Position numbers and translations under genes: made by a program. DNA of 64,000 nucleotides, from assembly GCF_003435815.1 (NCBI RefSeq), contig NZ_QTUV01000001.1:62001-126000 (forward strand). The letters are read 5' to 3'. Shown piece after piece: positions 9,458-17,582 of this stretch. The notes under the pieces were generated by a model that searched no databases, was not told the DNA's origin, and saw only the letters and a list, made by a program, of their open reading frames with translations. The number at the start of each line of letters is the position of its first letter. Position 1 is the stretch's first letter. This DNA comes from Dorea sp. AM10-31. Lineage in GTDB: Bacteria > Bacillota > Clostridia > Lachnospirales > Lachnospiraceae.

Positions 9458-9889
9458 CTATTTCCACTGAAAAATTGCAACTCCTATAAGTGCAATTCCC
9501 ATGCCGATGGCTTTGCGCCACACAAATGGTTCTTTCTCCACTCCGAACAGTCCCATAAGCTCGATCACATAAGCTACGATCAGCTGTGCGATTACAATAA
9601 GAAGCGCTGCCTTCGCCGGACCGAGCTGTGCCATACTCTTAATCACCGTCCACGTGATCCCGGCACCGATCACGCCTCCGAGGAGCAAATATTTCGGCTC
9701 GACTTTCATAAGTGCACCTACCGGATTTCTTCCCGTTACCAGCCATGCAATGAGACAGATGATAAATGCACTGAACTGCACCCATCCGTTACTCACCCAC
9801 ATTCCCGCGGTTTTCGTCACCTGTGTATTAAAAACGCCTTGCACACTCATCAATGTTCCCGATAAAACAGCAATCAAAAAACCAGTCAT
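9458..9889 (-). CDS. DMT/YdcZ (DUF606)-family small membrane transporter
   Basis: Small integral membrane protein of 143 residues with about five hydrophobic helices, matching the half-size YdcZ/DUF606 branch of the drug/metabolite transporter superfamily. Signature features are the N-terminal IAVLSGTLMSVQGVFNTQV, the central LLGGVIGAGITWTVIKSM and the C-terminal GMGIALIGVAIFQWK. Full-size DMT proteins have ten helices, so this presumably works as a dimer. It stands alone between argD and comEA, with short gaps on both sides and no obvious promoter that I could define. The substrate cannot be inferred. Confidence 0.8.
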   Translation of the reverse strand: MTGFLIAVLSGTLMSVQGVFNTQVTKTAGMWVSNGWVQFSAFIICLIAWLVTGRNPVGALMKVEPKYLLLGGVIGAGITWTVIKSMAQLGPAKAALLIVIAQLIVAYVIELMGLFGVEKEPFVWRKAIGMGIALIGVAIFQWK

Positions 9890-9982
9890 TATCCATACCT
9901 CCTGCTTATGCAGATACTATGTCCAACAACTGGCCTTTTATACCTTTTTTTATATTTCTGGCTTGATTTTTCCAGATCTGAT

Positions 9983-11158
9983 TTACAGAATCTTCTCAAG
10001 AACTGCAATCATCTCATCCACATGCTCTTTTTCAATGATAAGCGGTGGAACGAAACGCAGGACATCTGCGCCTGCACCAATCACAAGCAGTCCTTCTTTC
10101 AATGCTGCATTTGTCACTTCACCAAGCGGTTTTGTAATCTGGATTCCCTGCATAAGTCCGGTTCCTTTCACCGCTTTTATGCAGTCACATTTCTCCTTTA
10201 ACGCTTCTAACTTTTCTGTCAGATATGTGCCCATTTCTTTTACATGTGCGGTCAGATTTTCTTTTTCAAAGATTTCAACCGTCTTGCTCACTGCTGTGCA
10301 TGCCAGTGGATTACCTCCATAAGTGGTTCCGTGATCTCCCGGCTCCAGTGAATACTCTGCAACTTCCTCTGTCATGGCAAATGCACCAACTGGGATACCA
10401 CTTCCGATCGCTTTTGCCATTGTCATAATATCCGGTTTGATGCCGTATCCCTGCCAGCAGAACATTTCTCCGGTTCTGCCCATACCACACTGTACTTCGT
10501 CACAGATCATAAGGATTCCTTCTTTATCGCATAGCTCGCGGATTCCTTTCATAAATTCCTCTGTTGCAAGATTGATACCGCCCTCGCCCTGCAGCGGTTC
10601 TAAAATAATCGCGCAAGTCTTGTCTGTCACCAGTGCTTTCACACTGTCCAGATTGTTGTATTCTGCAAAAGACACCCCCGGTACAAGCGGACCAAACGGT
10701 TTTCTGTATGCGTCATGTCCAGTTACGGATACTGCTCCGAAACTTCTTCCATGGAAAGACTCTTTCATGGCAATAAATTCATAACGTCCGGTTCCTTTTT
10801 TATATGCATATTTTCTCGCTGCTTTCAGTGCACCTTCCACAGATTCCCCACCACTGTTCGTAAAGAAAATACGATCCATCTTCGTAATCCGTTTCAGTGC
10901 TTCTGCCGCTTTTCCACACACGGTATTATAATACAGATTGGACGTGTGGCACAGCTTGTCGATCTGAGCTTTCAATGCCGTATTCAGCTCTTCATTTGCA
11001 TAGCCAAGAGAAGAAACCGCATAGCCGGCTGCAAAATCCAGATATTTCTTTCCTTCTGTGTCATACAGATACACGCCTTCGCCGTGTTCTAAAACAACAG
11101 GAAACTGATTGTAGGTGTGCAGTAACGCCTCGTTTGTTTCTTTCATATATTTATTCAT
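9983..11158 (-). CDS. argD: Acetylornithine aminotransferase
   Basis: PLP-dependent class III aminotransferase converting N-acetylglutamate semialdehyde to N-acetylornithine, the fourth step of arginine synthesis. The 391-residue protein has the usual landmarks: VYLYDTEGKKYLDFAAGYA, NSGGESVEGALKAARKYA, FHGRSFGAVSVTG, the PLP-pocket CDEVQCGMGRTG and the Schiff-base Lys in TMAKAIGSGIPVGA. The last gene of the arg run, it begins four bases after the argB stop, with GGAG eight bases before the ATG. A role in the lysine pathway is unlikely because dapL supplies that route elsewhere in this window. Confidence 0.94.
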   Translation of the reverse strand: MNKYMKETNEALLHTYNQFPVVLEHGEGVYLYDTEGKKYLDFAAGYAVSSLGYANEELNTALKAQIDKLCHTSNLYYNTVCGKAAEALKRITKMDRIFFTNSGGESVEGALKAARKYAYKKGTGRYEFIAMKESFHGRSFGAVSVTGHDAYRKPFGPLVPGVSFAEYNNLDSVKALVTDKTCAIILEPLQGEGGINLATEEFMKGIRELCDKEGILMICDEVQCGMGRTGEMFCWQGYGIKPDIMTMAKAIGSGIPVGAFAMTEEVAEYSLEPGDHGTTYGGNPLACTAVSKTVEIFEKENLTAHVKEMGTYLTEKLEALKEKCDCIKAVKGTGLMQGIQITKPLGEVTNAALKEGLLVIGAGADVLRFVPPLIIEKEHVDEMIAVLEKIL

Positions 11159-11161
11159 CGC

Positions 11162-12061
11162 TTATTCTCCGTGATAATATCTCTCGTCAACATCATTCTT
11201 GATCGCAGTTCCGATACCTTTATTTGTAAAGATCTCCAGAAGCAGACAGTGCGGAATCCTTCCGTCCAGAATATGCACTCTGGATACACCATTTTCAATG
11301 GCGTCAATACAATTATGAAGCTTCGGTAACATTCCGCCTCCGATAAATCCATCCTCCATCAGTTTCTTTCCTTCTGATACATTCAGTTCAGAAATCAGAG
11401 TTGATGGATCTTTTGGATCTTTGTAAACACCCTCGATATCTGTCAGGAACGCAAGTTTCTCTGCATTGATTGCTTTTGCGATCGCGCATGCCGCGTCATC
11501 CGCATTAATATTGTAAGTATTAAAATCATCATCCAGACCAATTGGTGCAATGATCGGAAGAAAATCTTTCTCCAACAGATCGAAAATAATATCTGCATTG
11601 ACTTCTTTTACATCACCGACAAATCCGATATCTTCTCCGTCTGCGTATTTCTTGTCTACTTTCAGCAGCCCGCCGTCTTTTCCACTGATACCGATTGCTC
11701 TGACGCCAAGACTTTCTACAAGCTGGACGAGACTTTTATTTACCTTTCCAAGCACCATTTCAGCCAGTTCCATTGTATCGGCATCTGTCACACGAAGTCC
11801 GTTGATAAAATGAGGTTCCATGCCAACTTTTCCAACCCATTTGCTGATCTCTTTTCCACCGCCGTGTACGATGATCGGTTTGAAACCAACCAATTTCAAA
11901 AGTGTAACATCCTGAATGACTCTTGCCTTCAGTTCCTCATCTACCATGGCGCTTCCGCCATATTTTACAACAATTATCTTACGGTTAAAACGCTGGATAT
12001 ATGGAAGTGCCTCTATCAGTACCTCTGCTTTATCCAGATATTTCTGCATTGATTTTTCCAT
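11162..12061 (-). CDS. argB: Acetylglutamate kinase
   Basis: Phosphorylates N-acetylglutamate with ATP, the second step of arginine synthesis. The 299-residue amino-acid-kinase fold carries [10 protein letters not shown] near residue 30, [13 protein letters not shown] for substrate and phosphate binding, [10 protein letters not shown] and [14 protein letters not shown]. The N-terminal extension of about 25 residues ([22 protein letters not shown]) is typical of the arginine-sensitive hexameric forms, so feedback inhibition by arginine is likely (inference from family knowledge). It lies between argJ and argD and has a GGAG site six bases before the ATG. Confidence 0.95.
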   Translation of the reverse strand: MEKSMQKYLDKAEVLIEALPYIQRFNRKIIVVKYGGSAMVDEELKARVIQDVTLLKLVGFKPIIVHGGGKEISKWVGKVGMEPHFINGLRVTDADTMELAEMVLGKVNKSLVQLVESLGVRAIGISGKDGGLLKVDKKYADGEDIGFVGDVKEVNADIIFDLLEKDFLPIIAPIGLDDDFNTYNINADDAACAIAKAINAEKLAFLTDIEGVYKDPKDPSTLISELNVSEGKKLMEDGFIGGGMLPKLHNCIDAIENGVSRVHILDGRIPHCLLLEIFTNKGIGTAIKNDVDERYYHGE

Positions 12062-12140
12062 CTGTGTCTCCTTCCCTGGCTGTAATTTTTGCTTTTTATC
12101 GAATCATCTGTCTCGCTTTAAATTCATAATTATTGTCGTA

Positions 12141-13364
12141 TTAGCTACGGTAATCTGCATTGATCTCAATGTATCCGTGTGTTAGGTCACATCCCCATGC
12201 GGTTGCTGTTTTCTCACCCATCTTCACATCAGCGATTGCTGTTACTTCTTTCTCAGACAGGATCTTAGTAGCTTCTGCTTCGCTGTAATCTACGGCAGTA
12301 CCATTTTCAATGATCTGGATCTTTCCTGCTGCACTTTCGAAGAATAAATCTACTTTCTCCGGATCAAACTGTGCTCCGGAATATCCCATTGCGCAGAGGA
12401 TTCTTCCCCAGTTCGCATCATGTCCCGCGATTGCAGTCTTTGTAAGATTGGAGCAAACGATGGATTTGGCAAGTGTCTTTGCCTGCTCTACGCTCTCGCA
12501 GCCAACTGCTTTTACTTCAAATAATGCTGTTGCGCCTTCGCCGTCTCCTGCAATCTTTTTAGCCAGATATTCGTTGATCGTATGTAAGGCTTCTGCGAAA
12601 TTTTTATAATCTTCTGTTCCGTATGTGATCTCCGGATTTTCAGCCAGTCCATTTGCGAGAAGGACAACGGAATCATTGGTAGATGTATCTCCGTCTACAG
12701 AAATCATGTTATACGTATCTCCGACATCTTCGCTTAACGCTTTCTGCAACGCGTCTTTTGTAATGACTGCATCTGTAGTAATAAATGCAAGCATTGTGCA
12801 CATATTCGGGTGGATCATTCCGGAACCTTTTGCCATACCACCGATTGTAACAGTCTTGCCACCAACTTCAATCTCGACTGCAAGTTCTTTCTCATACGTA
12901 TCGGTTGTCATAATCGCTTTGGCTGCTTCTGTACCATTTTCCTGAGAGTCATTTTTCTTCTCAGCCAGTACTTTGATTCCTGCTGTCAGCTTATCGATCG
13001 GGATCTGTTTTCCAATTACACCTGTAGATCCGATCATGACACCGTCTGCTGCCACACCAAGTGCTGCTGCCGCTGCATCTGCAGTGTCTTTGCAGTATCC
13101 AAATCCTTCTGCACCGGTACATGCATTGGCAATTCCTGAGTTTACGATAACTGCCTGTGCTTTTGCACCGCTCTTTACAACCTGCTGATCCCATTTTACC
13201 GGAGCTGCCTTTACAACATTGGTTGTAAAAGTTCCTGCTGCCACGCATGGCACCTGGCTGTATACCAATGCCATATCTGTTCTGTCTTTATATTTAATTC
13301 CTGCTGCTGTACTTGCTGCTTCAAATCCTTTTGCTGCGGTTACGCCGCCTTTTACCTGTTTCAT
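12141..13364 (-). CDS. argJ: Bifunctional glutamate N-acetyltransferase / ornithine acetyltransferase
   Basis: Recycles the acetyl group from N-acetylornithine to glutamate; bifunctional members also make N-acetylglutamate from acetyl-CoA. The protein is an autocleaved precursor of 407 residues. The cleavage region reads KGSGMIHPNMCTMLAF, placing the nucleophile at T190. The residue before it is Cys instead of the usual Ala, a conservative oddity. NTNVVKAAPV-like substrate-binding and EGEG-like (GDGEGATALFEV) segments are present. Because no argA and no argE are visible, the cyclic pathway is implied. It follows the GNAT gene and precedes argB. Confidence 0.94.
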   Translation of the reverse strand: MKQVKGGVTAAKGFEAASTAAGIKYKDRTDMALVYSQVPCVAAGTFTTNVVKAAPVKWDQQVVKSGAKAQAVIVNSGIANACTGAEGFGYCKDTADAAAAALGVAADGVMIGSTGVIGKQIPIDKLTAGIKVLAEKKNDSQENGTEAAKAIMTTDTYEKELAVEIEVGGKTVTIGGMAKGSGMIHPNMCTMLAFITTDAVITKDALQKALSEDVGDTYNMISVDGDTSTNDSVVLLANGLAENPEITYGTEDYKNFAEALHTINEYLAKKIAGDGEGATALFEVKAVGCESVEQAKTLAKSIVCSNLTKTAIAGHDANWGRILCAMGYSGAQFDPEKVDLFFESAAGKIQIIENGTAVDYSEAEATKILSEKEVTAIADVKMGEKTATAWGCDLTHGYIEINADYRS

Positions 13365-13456
13365 CTTTCTTCCACCTTTCTTTTTTGTTCTCGTCTGCCG
13401 GTTCTTCCATCTATAATTCCCACAGATTATTATTCGCCATATCTGTATGAAACTGC

Positions 13457-13903
13457 TTACTGTATGAAGGCTGTAATATTTGCCTCATTCAGTGTAAAAT
13501 CATAATAATTCAAATCTTCTCTTTTTGTCCAGCCGATTTCTTTCCAGAATGCATTACCGATATCATTCTGTGTAAATGCGATCAGGGATACTTTGTTGAT
13601 TCCTTCTTTTTTCAGTGCCTCCATCGTAAATACAACCATGGCTTTTCCGATGCCCTTCATTCTGTGGTTCACATCTACACATACATGGTACAGACAGCCT
13701 CGTCTTCCATCGTGCCCACAGAGAATTGCTCCAACGATTTTCCCATCCTCTTCTGCAACTACACTTGTGGTTGGATTTCTCTTCAAAAACCGTTCCACAC
13801 CTTCTCTGGAATCATCCACACTGCGGATACCAAAGCCCTTAATGCTCATCCAGAGTGCGTGCACCTGGTCAAAATCTTCTATTTTCATTACTCTTATATT
13901 CAT
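13457..13903 (-). CDS. GNAT-family N-acetyltransferase inside the arginine operon
   Basis: Small acetyltransferase of 148 residues. The N-terminus MNIRVMKIEDFDQVHALW is typical of GNAT beta1-alpha1. Acetyl-CoA binding is shown by the V-x-x-x-x-R-x-x-G-x-G/A pattern in VCVDVNHRMKGIGKAMV (about residues 75-90), followed by the C-terminal GNAFWKEIGW. The substrate is not identifiable from sequence. Its position between argC and argJ, on the same strand and with small gaps, suggests a linked role such as N-acetylglutamate supply or acetylation of an arginine intermediate, but this is inference only. RimI-like protein acetylation is an alternative. Confidence 0.85.
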   Translation of the reverse strand: MNIRVMKIEDFDQVHALWMSIKGFGIRSVDDSREGVERFLKRNPTTSVVAEEDGKIVGAILCGHDGRRGCLYHVCVDVNHRMKGIGKAMVVFTMEALKKEGINKVSLIAFTQNDIGNAFWKEIGWTKREDLNYYDFTLNEANITAFIQ

Positions 13904-13976
13904 CTATATTCTCTACTCCTCTGTCTGTATTTTCCGTTGGGGACAAACCGGCAAAACAATTCGTTTGAACCTGTCC

Positions 13977-15017
13977 TTATGGAAACATTGGAACCAGTTC
14001 TAATCCCTCCGTCTCCGGAAGTCCGAACATCAGATTCATGTTCTGTACTGCCTGTCCGGCTGCACCTTTTACCAGATTGTCGATCGCGCCCATCATAATG
14101 ATACGGTTTGTTCTCGAATCGATCTTAAAGTTGATATCAACGTAATTGCTTCCTTCTACCCATTTTGTCTCCGGGCACACATCTTTTGGAAGCACACGGA
14201 CAAATTTCTCATCTTTATAATATTTATCATAAATTGCTTTAACCTCTTCATATGTCACTTCTTTTTTCAGTGTTGCATACTCTGTGGCAAGGATTCCGCG
14301 GTTCATCGGCACAAGATGCGGTGTGAAATTGATCAGCACTTCTTCTCCGGATGCATAGCCTAACTGCTCTTCAATCTCCGGTGTATGTCTGTGGCTTGCC
14401 ACACCGTATGCTTTCATGTTCTCATTGACTTCACAGAAGAGATTCGGAACCTTCGCCCCTCTTCCTGCTCCGGACGTACCGGATTTGGCGTCTACGATCA
14501 AAGTATTCATATCAATGATTCCTTCTTTTGCCAGCGGATACGCTGTCAGGATCGAACATGTTGTATAACATCCCGGATTCGCTACCAGTCTTGCGCCCTT
14601 CACATCTTCACGGTTGATCTCACACAGTCCGTATACTGCTTCCTTAATAAACTGTGGACTCTTATGTGCGATTCCATACCATTTTTCATAAGTAGCTACA
14701 TCCTTGATCCGGTAATCTGCACTCAAGTCAATGATCTTTGTCTGGGCCAAAATCTCCTCTGACATCATCGAAGCACAGAAACCCTGCGGCGTTGCCGTAA
14801 AGATTACATCTGCCTGCTTTGCAAGTTCTTCCATATTATCATCCAGACATTTTGCGTCTACGATCTCAAACATGTTGCGATACACATCTGCATATTTCTG
14901 ATCTATATAACTTCTGGAGCCATACCATACAATCTGCGCATCCTTATGTGCAGATAAAATTCTCACAAGTTCGCCTCCGGCATATCCGGTTGCTCCGATA
15001 ATTCCCACCTTAATCAT
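13977..15017 (-). CDS. argC: N-acetyl-gamma-glutamyl-phosphate reductase
   Basis: NADPH-dependent reductase making N-acetylglutamate semialdehyde, the third step of arginine synthesis. The N-terminal Rossmann motif GIIGATGYAGGELVRIL and the catalytic-site sequence VANPGCYTTCSILTAYPL, whose Cys forms the thioester, identify it clearly. The C-terminal HRHTPEIEEQL is also typical. I chose the ATG at 15017 (346 residues), nine bases after GGAGG; the upstream ATG at 15026 overlaps the Shine-Dalgarno sequence. It is the first gene of the minus-strand arg run and is read from the promoter at 15181-15209. Confidence 0.95.
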   Translation of the reverse strand: MIKVGIIGATGYAGGELVRILSAHKDAQIVWYGSRSYIDQKYADVYRNMFEIVDAKCLDDNMEELAKQADVIFTATPQGFCASMMSEEILAQTKIIDLSADYRIKDVATYEKWYGIAHKSPQFIKEAVYGLCEINREDVKGARLVANPGCYTTCSILTAYPLAKEGIIDMNTLIVDAKSGTSGAGRGAKVPNLFCEVNENMKAYGVASHRHTPEIEEQLGYASGEEVLINFTPHLVPMNRGILATEYATLKKEVTYEEVKAIYDKYYKDEKFVRVLPKDVCPETKWVEGSNYVDINFKIDSRTNRIIMMGAIDNLVKGAAGQAVQNMNLMFGLPETEGLELVPMFP

Positions 15018-15100
15018 ATACGTCATCCTCCTGATGTATTTTTATACTTACTAGTTGAACATTCGTGTTTTTTATAGTAAACCCATTTTCGGGAGTTGTC

Positions 15101-15144
15101 CAGTTTGGGACGGGGCTTTTTTAGAAAATCCCCGTCCCAAACTG
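15101..15144. repeat. GC-rich interspersed palindrome, copy 1 (argC leader)
   Basis: A 44-base near-perfect palindrome. The arms CAGTTTGGGACGGGG (15101-15115) and its exact complement (15130-15144) pair over 15 bases; after one mismatch, TTTT/AAAA pairs close a small loop. The inner core GGGACGGGG..TTTT..AAAA..CCCCGTCCC is shared with the palindrome at 45702-45737. It lies between the argC promoter and the argC start codon, so it is transcribed. No T-run follows it in the argC direction, so it is not a classical terminator. It looks like a mobile palindromic unit rather than a gene-specific signal. Confidence 0.75.
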
Positions 15145-15172
15145 AAATCCCCCTGTCCCTTTTTCATTAGTA

Positions 15173-15190
15173 TGTGAATAATTATACAGC
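15173..15190. promoter_or_regulatory. Putative ArgR box over the argC promoter
   Basis: The stretch TGTGAATAATTATACAGC matches the bacterial ARG box half-site pattern TGAAT-WWWW-AT-x-CA in 13 of 14 core positions, by my own comparison. It covers the argC -10 element (15181-15186), as expected for arginine-dependent repression by ArgR/AhrC. No argR gene is in this window. A weaker, partial match overlaps the argG promoter. Confidence 0.6.
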
Positions 15191-15209
15191 TAACATGTAT
15201 AATATGCAA
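15181..15209 (-). promoter_or_regulatory. argC promoter (sigma-A type)
   Basis: Read on the minus strand: TTGCAT at 15209-15204, a 17-base spacer, then TATAAT at 15186-15181. Its -35 box forms half of an inverted repeat (ATATGCAAG/CTTGCATAT) with the -35 box of the divergent argG promoter, so the two promoters are back to back. Confidence 0.75.
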
Positions 15210-15227
15210 GTATTTTCTATTTTTTCC

Positions 15228-15256
15228 TTGCATATTTATAACATATAGTGTATAGT
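15228..15256 (+). promoter_or_regulatory. argG promoter (sigma-A type)
   Basis: TTGCAT at 15228-15233, a 17-base spacer, and TATAGT at 15251-15256. Transcription should start about 55 bases before the argG ATG. It diverges from the argC promoter, with 18 bases between the two -35 boxes. Confidence 0.7.
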
Positions 15257-15317
15257 TAACTTTGCAATCGCAAATAATTAAGCATTTTATAAAAATACAT
15301 TTCAGGAGGATATACAT

Positions 15318-16544
15318 ATGAAAGAAAAAGTAGTACTTGCCTATTCAGGTGGACTTGACACAACAGCAGTTATTCCGTGGTTAAAAGAGACTTTCGGTTA
15401 TGAAGTTATCTGTTGCTGCGTAGACTGTGGACAGGGAGAAGAGCTGGACGGACTGGAAGAGAGAGCTAAAATGTCAGGCGCTTCCAAATTATATATTGAA
15501 GATATCGTAGATGATTTTGCTGACAACTACATCGTTCCTTGTGTTCAGGCAAATGCTGTTTACGAAGACAAATATCTGATTGGTACTGCTATGGCTCGTC
15601 CGGCAATTTCTAAAAAGCTGGTTGAGATTGCACGTAAAGAAGGTGCTGTTGCTATCTGCCACGGTGCTACCGGTAAAGGAAATGACCAGATCCGTTTTGA
15701 GTTAAGTATCCGTGCTCTGGCTCCGGACATCAAGATCATCGCTCCATGGAGAATGACAGACATCTGGACAATGCAGTCCCGTGAAGACGAGCTTGCTTAT
15801 TGTAAAGCACACGGAATCGACCTTCCATTCGACGCCAGCCACAGCTACAGTCGTGACCGTAACTTATGGCACATCAGCCACGAAGGACTGGAACTGGAAG
15901 ATCCTGCATGCGAGCCAAACTATGACGACATGCTTGTATTAGGTGTTACACCTGAGAAAGCTCCAGACAAAGGCGAATATGTTACAATGACATTTGAAAA
16001 AGGTGTTCCGAAGACAATCAACGGAGAGGCTATGAAAGTTTCTGACATCATCCGCAAACTGAATGAACTCGGTGGAAAACATGGTATCGGAATCATTGAT
16101 ATCGTTGAGAACCGTGTCGTTGGTATGAAATCCCGTGGTGTATATGAGACTCCTGGTGGAACAATCCTTTACGAAGCACACCAGCAGTTAGAAGAGCTGA
16201 TCTTAGACCGTGCTACATACGAAGTAAAAGAGCAGATGGCTAAGAAATTATCCCAGGTTGTATACGAAGGAAAATGGTTTACACCACTGCGTGAAGCAAT
16301 CCAGGCATTTATTGAGAGCACACAGGAATATGTAACTGGTGAAGTGAAGTTCAAACTTTACAAAGGAAATATCATCAAAGCCGGAACAACTTCTCCATAC
16401 TCTCTGTATAATGAATCTCTTGCAAGCTTCACTACCGGAGATCTGTATGATCACCATGACGCTGACGGATTCATCAACCTGTTCGGACTGCCGTTAAAAG
16501 TTCGTGCTATGAAAATGCAGGAAGTAAATGAAAACCAGAAATAA
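15318..16544 (+). CDS. argG: Argininosuccinate synthase
   Basis: Joins citrulline and aspartate with ATP to give argininosuccinate, the penultimate step of arginine synthesis. The 408-residue protein opens with the PP-loop pyrophosphatase motif AYSGGLDTTAVIPWL. HGATGKGNDQIRFELS and SRDRNLWHISHEG, both family signatures, follow. The ribosome binding site AGGAGG is eight bases before the ATG. It is alone on the plus strand; argH and argF are not adjacent, so they must be elsewhere. A strong hairpin terminator follows at 16639. Codon use appears biased toward that of highly expressed genes compared with its neighbours (impression only). Confidence 0.96.
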   Translation: MKEKVVLAYSGGLDTTAVIPWLKETFGYEVICCCVDCGQGEELDGLEERAKMSGASKLYIEDIVDDFADNYIVPCVQANAVYEDKYLIGTAMARPAISKKLVEIARKEGAVAICHGATGKGNDQIRFELSIRALAPDIKIIAPWRMTDIWTMQSREDELAYCKAHGIDLPFDASHSYSRDRNLWHISHEGLELEDPACEPNYDDMLVLGVTPEKAPDKGEYVTMTFEKGVPKTINGEAMKVSDIIRKLNELGGKHGIGIIDIVENRVVGMKSRGVYETPGGTILYEAHQQLEELILDRATYEVKEQMAKKLSQVVYEGKWFTPLREAIQAFIESTQEYVTGEVKFKLYKGNIIKAGTTSPYSLYNESLASFTTGDLYDHHDADGFINLFGLPLKVRAMKMQEVNENQK

Positions 16545-16571
16545 ACGTATAATATGAAGATTTAAACTGCT

Positions 16572-16616
16572 CCGGCAGTTATGGTATGCACCCTGTCAAG
16601 TAGACAGCTCAAATAT
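16572..16616. other. Possible remnant of an insertion-sequence end
   Basis: Between argG and its terminator lie two short hairpins (ACTGC/GCAGT and CTGTC/GACAG) in the text ATGCACCCTGTCAAGTAGAC. From memory this resembles the terminal repeat of IS3-family elements in Clostridia, but no transposase or second end is present. It is recorded as a tentative remnant only. Confidence 0.25.
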
Positions 16617-16638
16617 CTAAAATAAGTGTTCAGTGAAA

Positions 16639-16672
16639 GACCATACTTCATATGAAGTATGGTCTTTTTATA
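16639..16672 (+). terminator. argG transcription terminator
   Basis: Perfect 13-base-pair inverted repeat (GACCATACTTCAT / ATGAAGTATGGTC, 16639-16664) followed directly by TTTTTATA. It lies about 95 bases after the argG stop codon and is a textbook intrinsic terminator. Confidence 0.85.
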
Positions 16673-16726
16673 CACCAAGCAGGATACGCTCTGCTAATCC
16701 CATTCTGATTGCGTGACATTAAAACA

Positions 16727-16780
16727 TAAAGTACCGTTTTCACTGTTCTACTATAAATAACAATCAAAAACGGTACTTTA
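16727..16780 (-). terminator. Probable terminator downstream of the LspA-like gene
   Basis: Perfect 14-base arms TAAAGTACCGTTTT and AAAACGGTACTTTA, 26 bases apart, ending about 30 bases after the LspA-like stop codon. The T-rich side of the arm can serve as the release tract on either strand. The arm sequence AAAGTACCG recurs in the hairpin at 26736. Confidence 0.55.
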
Positions 16781-16810
16781 TAACATTCTTTTAAAATCTA
16801 TGAAATTGTC

Positions 16811-17272
16811 CTATCGCTTTCCACGTCCAAGCTGTGCCAGCATAATCCCGATCACTACGTAGAAATCGGCAAGATTCGCAGTCAGGCTTCTAAGCAACTT
16901 ATGCTTTCCGTCGTAGCCAATATAATCCACAACTGCACCTTTCATGATCCGGTCATATGTATTGCTGATGGCACCTGCTGTTACAAGCGTAAGTCCTGCT
17001 TTGCAAAGCTTTCTCCCCTTACAGAAAAATACCTTCACATCTGCCAGAAATATAACTCCTGTTCCGATCAAAGACACTTTCAAAGGCAGTCCCGAATGTT
17101 TTTCAAAACTACTGAAGATCAGCCCTTTGTTGTAAAACTTCCTAAGAAGCACTCCGGGAATCTTCGTCTTCTCTTCCCGTTCTTCATCATAATTTTCTTC
17201 TATATACTGCTTCACCGCCTGATCGATTCCAAGAAGTCCGGCAAATATACCACCGGCTGCAAACTTTCCCAT
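16811..17272 (-). CDS. Divergent signal peptidase II (LspA)-like membrane protein
   Basis: The 153-residue protein retains the LspA motif set in order: GIDQAVKQYIE (D17, motif I), RKFYNKGLIFSSF (Asn-x-Gly motif), SNTYDRIMKGAVVDYI (D107) and TANLADFYVVIG (D136). D107 and D136 match the aspartic catalytic dyad of prolipoprotein signal peptidases, so catalysis is possible. It differs from housekeeping LspA in an acidic loop (EENYDEEREEKTKIPG) and in its setting, downstream of a small helical protein and an S8 protease. It overlaps the upstream stop codon by one base (TAATG), so it is translationally coupled. A specialised or spore-related peptidase is a plausible but unproven role. Confidence 0.75.
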   Translation of the reverse strand: MGKFAAGGIFAGLLGIDQAVKQYIEENYDEEREEKTKIPGVLLRKFYNKGLIFSSFEKHSGLPLKVSLIGTGVIFLADVKVFFCKGRKLCKAGLTLVTAGAISNTYDRIMKGAVVDYIGYDGKHKLLRSLTANLADFYVVIGIMLAQLGRGKR

Positions 17273-17562
17273 TATAAAACTCCTTTGATATGCTGAATCT
17301 CCTCTGCAATCTTCTTCATCTCTTCGTCACGTTTTTCAATGGATTCACATACTGCAACATAATCAAGGTCGGAAATCTCCCCCTGTACAAATTTGTCATA
17401 AACCATACGTCCCATATCCATAAGATCTCTGTCGTTTGCACGACGCAGAGTGCGCATATCACTTTTCAGTTTCTGTATTTCAATCGTGTCCTCTGTCTTC
17501 TTTCCAATATCATTTGCAACATCGGATATCTTTCTTCCTAAATCTTCAAAAAAATCTACCAT
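17272..17562 (-). CDS. Small helical coiled-coil protein, function unknown
   Basis: A 96-residue, mostly charged protein with no membrane segment. It begins MVDFFEDLGRKISDVANDI and has heptad-like stretches (TEDTIEIQKLKSDMRTL and ESIEKRDEEMKKIAEEIQHI), pointing to a coiled coil. I recognise similar small proteins in Clostridia only as hypothetical, sometimes with a zinc ribbon that is absent here. The ATG has GGAGAA eight bases upstream. It is coupled to the LspA-like gene and lies 20 bases after the S8 protease stop, so the three form one transcription unit. Confidence 0.75.
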   Translation of the reverse strand: MVDFFEDLGRKISDVANDIGKKTEDTIEIQKLKSDMRTLRRANDRDLMDMGRMVYDKFVQGEISDLDYVAVCESIEKRDEEMKKIAEEIQHIKGVL

Positions 17563-17582
17563 AAGTCATTCTCCTTCGTTTT

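Noticed and set aside
15072..15317. 81-residue open frame on minus between argC and argG
   Set aside because: It runs across the two mapped promoters and the palindrome, has no ribosome binding site and looks like AT-rich noise.
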